Of a stretch of DNA of 17,477 bases, positions 14,144-17,477 are shown piece after piece. Below the pieces are notes generated by a model. The model made no database searches and was not told the origin of the DNA. It saw only the letters and a program-made list of their open reading frames with translations. Source of the stretch: Planctomycetaceae bacterium (GTDB lineage: Bacteria > Planctomycetota > Planctomycetia > Planctomycetales > Planctomycetaceae); assembly GCA_947463775.1 (NCBI GenBank), contig CANHVD010000040.1, positions 1-17,477 of the forward strand, written 5' to 3'. The position numbers and the translations under genes were made by a program. Numbering within the stretch: position 1 is the first letter of the stretch; each line of letters opens with the position of its first letter.

Positions 14144-16246
14144 CTAAAACGGTGGTGCTTCGAACTCATTGGGAGGCGGAGCACTCAGCTTTGCCGACGA
14201 AGGAAGAATTGCGGGGCGAGGTTGGAAAGGCGATGGTTCGCCCATTGGCATGATGGGGATGCCAACGCCCTCTTGCCGTTCGATTGAGACCTCCGGCAAC
14301 GCTTCGCCGGGTTCGGCCTGCATCTCGAACAGAAAACGAGACGGGACGGTCTCCCGCCGCTTGCCCCATTTCATGCGTGACTTCGCGCGAGTCAGTGTTA
14401 GGTGATCCATCGCACGAGTGACCCCGACGTAGGCCAGGCGACGTTCTTCTGCGATGTCCTTTTCCGAGTCCGCTTCAATGCTGCGCTTGTGAGGCAGGAA
14501 ACCCTCCTCCATGCCGATCAGATAGACGCGAGGAAACTCAAGGCCCTTCGCAGAGTGCAGCGTCATCAACCGCACTGCATCCTGTTCCTGCTTTTCATTG
14601 CGGTCCGCTTCATCTTCGCGGTCCATCAGAGCGGTCGTCTCCAGGAATCCTGTCAAAGACGGATCTTCATTGCGTTCCACGTACTGACCGATCGAGTTGA
14701 TAAACTCTTCCAGAATGGTCTTACGTGTCTCCTGCTGTGTTTCTTCTTTGTACTGTTTGGCGATCTCCGATGCGTAGTCGATCTCACTGACCAACTGCCG
14801 ACACTGCTCCGCAAGGTTTTTCGGGTCATTGTTCATCACCTGCCCGTATCGCTGCAGCAGTTCTCGAAACTTGACGAGTGATGTCAAAGTCTTTGCCGGG
14901 ACGAGACCTTCTGCTGAGGCTTCCGGCACGAAGTCCCAGAAGCTAACGCCCTTCTTGACGGCTCGCTGCAGAATCTTTTCGGTGGTTGTATCACCGATTC
15001 CGCGCGCGGGGGTATTGATGATTCGCAGGAGGCTGACTTCGTCGCGAGAATTCTCGATCGCTTTCAGATAGGCCATCAGGTCGCGAATTTCGCGTCGATC
15101 AAAAAACGACTGTCCGCCGACCAGCATGTACGGCACCTTCTGGCGTCGCAATTCCTGTTCGAAGACACGAGGCTGTTCGTTCGTGCGAAACAGGATGGCC
15201 ACCTGCTTTGGCTTTACGCCCAGTTCGCTGATGAGATAACCGATCTCCTGAACGACGCCTTCCGCTTCTGCCGTCTCATCTTCAAAAGCCTGCAGGCGAA
15301 TGGGTGAGCCGGACTTCTTGTGAGGAATCAACGTCTTGTCATGTCGCAGACGATTATGTTTCACCAGCCGATTCGCGCATTCCAGAATTCGGTCGGTGCA
15401 GCGATAGTTGTTTTCCAGACGCACTGTTTTGGTGTTGGGGAAGTACTTAGCGAAGTTGATGATGTGTTCAACTTCCGCGCCACGCCAACCGTAGATGGAC
15501 TGGTCGTCGTCACCAACCACACAGATGTTGCGATGCGGCTTCACCAGCGATTCGATCAGTTGAAACTGAACGCCGTTGGTGTCCTGATACTCGTCAACCT
15601 GCAGATGGTCAAATTTTGACTGATGTCGCTGGAGAACATCCGGGAAGTCTTTGAAGAGTTTGACTGTCAGCAGCAGCAGATCATCAAAGTCGACAGCACC
15701 GCAGGCACGCAGTTGCTTCTGGTAGCGTTTGTATGCCATGGCTGCGAGAAAGTCGAAATCCGCCTCCACGTGGCTGCTGGCTTCGTGGTCCTGAATGCCC
15801 TGCATTTTCCATTTGCTGATGCGGTTGATCAGATCGCTGGGCTTCATCGTGCCGTCACCCAGACGAATATCGCGCAGAGCTGTCCGGGCCGCGGATTCCT
15901 GATCACTGCGATCGTAAATGGCAAACTTTTTTGGGTAGCCGAGGGAGTCGATGTCTTCTCGGAGCACGCGGACGCAGAACGAGTGGAAGGTGGAAACGAT
16001 CGGCCGCAGTTTGAACTGCTTTCCAATCAGCTTCAGAGCACGCTCCCGCATTTCCTTCGCGGCCTTGTTCGTGAATGTCACGGACAAGATGCGATCGGGG
16101 CGAATCCCGTGAGCGATCAGGTTCGCCATGCGATAGGTAATCACGCGAGTTTTCCCGGTGCCTGCTCCGGCCAGTACCAGCAGCGGCCCAGAAAGAATTG
16201 ATGCCGCTTCGCGTTGCGGCGGATTGAGTCCCGACAAATTGATCAT
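14144..16246 (-). CDS. ATP-dependent 3'-5' DNA helicase, Rep/UvrD/PcrA family (SF1A)
   Basis: This encodes 700 aa. It unwinds DNA in repair, replication restart or removal of nucleoprotein blocks. Motifs in order: Q motif LNPPQREA (7-14), Walker A GAGTGKT (27-33), motif Ia TFTNKAAKEM (57-66), motif II DEYQDTN (218-224), motif III GDDDQSIYGWRGA (245-257), motif IV NNYRC, motif V TLHSAKGLEFPRVYLIG, and motif VI YVGVTRA (R611). All appear intact. The phrases GGQSFFDRREIRDLMAYLKAIEN and MEEGFLPHKRSIE-like blocks resemble E. coli Rep more than UvrD. The protein ends about 60 residues after the VPSRFLFEM block with a Pro-rich tail, and lacks an obvious Tudor-like C-terminal domain as in PcrA/UvrD. 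I therefore give the family without choosing a symbol. The ATG at 16246 has no Shine-Dalgarno; a TATACT lies 8 nt upstream on the coding strand, which hints at a very short leader elsewhere or chance. Confidence 0.95.
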   Translation of the reverse strand: MINLSGLNPPQREAASILSGPLLVLAGAGTGKTRVITYRMANLIAHGIRPDRILSVTFTNKAAKEMRERALKLIGKQFKLRPIVSTFHSFCVRVLREDIDSLGYPKKFAIYDRSDQESAARTALRDIRLGDGTMKPSDLINRISKWKMQGIQDHEASSHVEADFDFLAAMAYKRYQKQLRACGAVDFDDLLLLTVKLFKDFPDVLQRHQSKFDHLQVDEYQDTNGVQFQLIESLVKPHRNICVVGDDDQSIYGWRGAEVEHIINFAKYFPNTKTVRLENNYRCTDRILECANRLVKHNRLRHDKTLIPHKKSGSPIRLQAFEDETAEAEGVVQEIGYLISELGVKPKQVAILFRTNEQPRVFEQELRRQKVPYMLVGGQSFFDRREIRDLMAYLKAIENSRDEVSLLRIINTPARGIGDTTTEKILQRAVKKGVSFWDFVPEASAEGLVPAKTLTSLVKFRELLQRYGQVMNNDPKNLAEQCRQLVSEIDYASEIAKQYKEETQQETRKTILEEFINSIGQYVERNEDPSLTGFLETTALMDREDEADRNEKQEQDAVRLMTLHSAKGLEFPRVYLIGMEEGFLPHKRSIEADSEKDIAEERRLAYVGVTRAMDHLTLTRAKSRMKWGKRRETVPSRFLFEMQAEPGEALPEVSIERQEGVGIPIMPMGEPSPFQPRPAILPSSAKLSAPPPNEFEAPPF

Positions 16247-16404
16247 GCACGTAGTATATTCGTCAATTCAATCGCTCGGGAGTGACCACGGCGGGTGAAA
16301 TTCTGATCGCTCGGTTTCGAGAGCGCAGGGGAACCGATAAAACACACTTTCAGAAGATCTTGCCAGGTTCTGAGAACTTTAGAAACCAACCGGAGTGCCC
16401 TGCC
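16247..16404. promoter_or_regulatory. Divergent intergenic region between helicase and carbamoyltransferase
   Basis: This 158-bp gap between divergent starts should carry both promoters. No clear -35/-10 pair is visible. On the minus strand a TATACT sits just upstream of the helicase ATG. On the plus strand GGAG at 16392-16395 lies 9 nt before the proposed CTG start of the carbamoyltransferase. Confidence 0.4.
16392..16395 (+). promoter_or_regulatory. Shine-Dalgarno site that supports a CTG start
   Basis: GGAG is followed by 9 nt and then the CTG at 16405. This is normal spacing for initiation, and it places the first residue exactly where family members begin (M-T-x-I-L-G-I-S). It is the main sequence reason for choosing the CTG over upstream TTG or GTG codons. 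Confidence 0.55.
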
Positions 16405-17477
16405 CTGACCGCAATTCTTGGGATTTCGGCTTTTTACCATGATTCTGCTGCCGCTCTGGTTGTTGATGGGCAGTTGATCGCCGCTGCGCAGGAAGAACGG
16501 TTTACTCGAAAAAAGCACGACGAAGGATTTCCCCAGCAAGCCGTGGATTTTTGTCTGGCTCAGGCGAACATTACGCCGGAACAGATCGATTATGTGGCGT
16601 TCTACGACAAGCCGCTGCGAAAGTTTGAACGGCTGCTGGAGACTTATCTGGCTTATGCTCCGGCTGGTTATCGATCGTTTCGCAAAGCGATGCCAGTTTG
16701 GTTGCAGCAGAAGCTCTACATGCCTCGGGAGATTCGAACCGGGTTGCGTGATCGCTATCGAGGGCGTTTCGTTTTCACGGAGCATCATGAATCTCACGCA
16801 GCCAGCGCGTTTTTTCCTTCGCCGTTTGAGGATGCTGCGATACTCACGATGGACGGCGTTGGCGAATGGTCGACGACAGCGATGGGGGTCGGTCGCGGAA
16901 ATCAGATTGAGCTGACTCATGAGATTCGTTTTCCTCATTCGCTCGGGCTGCTGTACTCAGCGTTTACGTATTACACGGGGTTCAAAGTCAACAGCGGAGA
17001 GTACAAGCTGATGGGGCTTGCTCCGTACGGCGAGCCAAAGTTTCGCGATCTGATTTTGAACAATCTGCTGGTGCTGAAAGAGGATGGCTCGTTCCAGATG
17101 GACATGAGCTACTTCAATTATTGCCAGGGATTGACGATGACCTCGGAGAAGCTTCATCGACTCTTTGGTGCCCCGCCGCGTAAGCCTGAATCATTGCTGA
17201 CTCAGAGGGAAATGGATCTTGCCGCTTCGATCCAAAGTGTGACCGAAGAAGTCATGCTGCGGATGGCTCGCCATGTTCGCAAGACGAGCGGTTCGAAGAA
17301 TCTGGTGCTGGCCGGCGGAGTTGCTCTGAATTGCGTGGGTAACGGGAAGATTCTACGCGAGGGCATTTTCGACAACGTGTGGATTCAACCCGCCTCCGGA
17401 GATGCCGGTGGAGCGCTCGGTGCGGCGATGTTTGTCTGGCATCAATTGCTGGAGAAACCACGAAAAACTCAGCAGCC
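16405..17477 (+). CDS. Carbamoyltransferase, NodU/CmcH family (3' end outside window)
   Basis: The first 357 codons are present and the gene continues past the right edge. NodU/CmcH enzymes transfer carbamoyl from carbamoyl phosphate through a carbamoyl-adenylate to hydroxyls of sugars or other metabolites. The N-terminus TAILGISAFYHDSAAALVVDG and AAAQEERFTRKKHD (27-39) are classic. The metal/adenylate site HHESHAASAFFPSPF shows H127, H128 and H131, followed by LTMDGVGEW (148-155). SGEYKLMGLAPYGEPKF (198-213), NLVLAGGVALNC (299-310) and QPASGDAGGALGAA (328-341) complete the Kae1/Hsp70-like ATP-binding fold. No ATG, GTG or TTG lies at the expected start; a CTG at 16405 with GGAG 9 nt upstream fits best. 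In-frame alternatives are TTG at 16360 (adds 15 residues) and GTG at 16282 (adds 41). The C-terminal domain is not visible. The acceptor substrate is unknown; neighbours downstream would help. Confidence 0.92.
   Translation, partial: MTAILGISAFYHDSAAALVVDGQLIAAAQEERFTRKKHDEGFPQQAVDFCLAQANITPEQIDYVAFYDKPLRKFERLLETYLAYAPAGYRSFRKAMPVWLQQKLYMPREIRTGLRDRYRGRFVFTEHHESHAASAFFPSPFEDAAILTMDGVGEWSTTAMGVGRGNQIELTHEIRFPHSLGLLYSAFTYYTGFKVNSGEYKLMGLAPYGEPKFRDLILNNLLVLKEDGSFQMDMSYFNYCQGLTMTSEKLHRLFGAPPRKPESLLTQREMDLAASIQSVTEEVMLRMARHVRKTSGSKNLVLAGGVALNCVGNGKILREGIFDNVWIQPASGDAGGALGAAMFVWHQLLEKPRKTQQ

Noticed and set aside
15623..16201. Plus-strand 192-aa frame opposite the helicase
   Set aside because: It is the antisense of strongly conserved helicase motifs, so its openness reflects codon bias of the real gene.
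1..17477. Search for tRNAs, CRISPR arrays, insertion sequences, integrases, toxin-antitoxin pairs or phage genes
   Set aside because: No cloverleaf, regularly spaced repeats, terminal inverted repeats, transposase motifs or typical small toxin/antitoxin pairs were seen by eye; only short isolated repeats are present.

Overview
This window looks like chromosomal DNA of a planctomycete (Planctomycetota, probably class Planctomycetia). The case rests on gene content: a secreted Cys-type sulfatase, a DUF1501 protein with a twin-arginine-like leader, a BatA-like membrane protein with a vWA domain, tandem lipoproteins of unknown family, and TPR proteins tied to an AAA+ ATPase. Base composition is moderate, Shine-Dalgarno sites are often weak or absent, and long spacers full of spurious ORFs separate the genes. 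I see no tRNA, rRNA, CRISPR array, insertion sequence, integrase or phage gene.

Layout. Positions 1-116 (-) hold the N-terminus of a short-chain dehydrogenase. A spacer of about 730 bp follows, then a small TerB-like protein (851-1414, +). A minus-strand pair follows: a BatA-like vWA membrane protein (5218-3134) and, 82 bp downstream, a secreted sulfatase (3051-1564). Divergent from them is a DUF1501 protein (5506-6942, +). Next is a minus-strand cluster of a DUF2752 membrane protein (8947-8483) and two paralogous lipoproteins (8445-7765 and 7691-6972). A hotdog-fold thioesterase (9607-9188, -) and IspD (10063-10803, +) flank a spacer of about 455 bp. A minus-strand operon then encodes a TPR-AAA+ ATPase (13724-12372) whose stop overlaps the start of a TPR/multi-spanning membrane protein (12375-10906). 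The right end has a Rep/UvrD/PcrA-type helicase (16246-14144, -) and, divergently, the N-terminal two thirds of a NodU/CmcH-type carbamoyltransferase that probably starts at a CTG codon (16405-17477, +).

How the genes may work together. Much of the window is ordinary housekeeping or planctomycete lineage content (IspD, helicase, thioesterase, sulfatase, DUF1501). The most system-like unit is the translationally coupled TPR-AAA+ ATPase with its TPR membrane protein, which suggests an AAA+ remodelling or extraction machine recruited to the inner membrane. The second is the pair of paralogous lipoproteins behind a DUF2752 protein, which may form an envelope module of unknown role. Both readings are inferences from architecture and gene order. 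The window does not contain a complete, obviously new defence or biosynthetic system.
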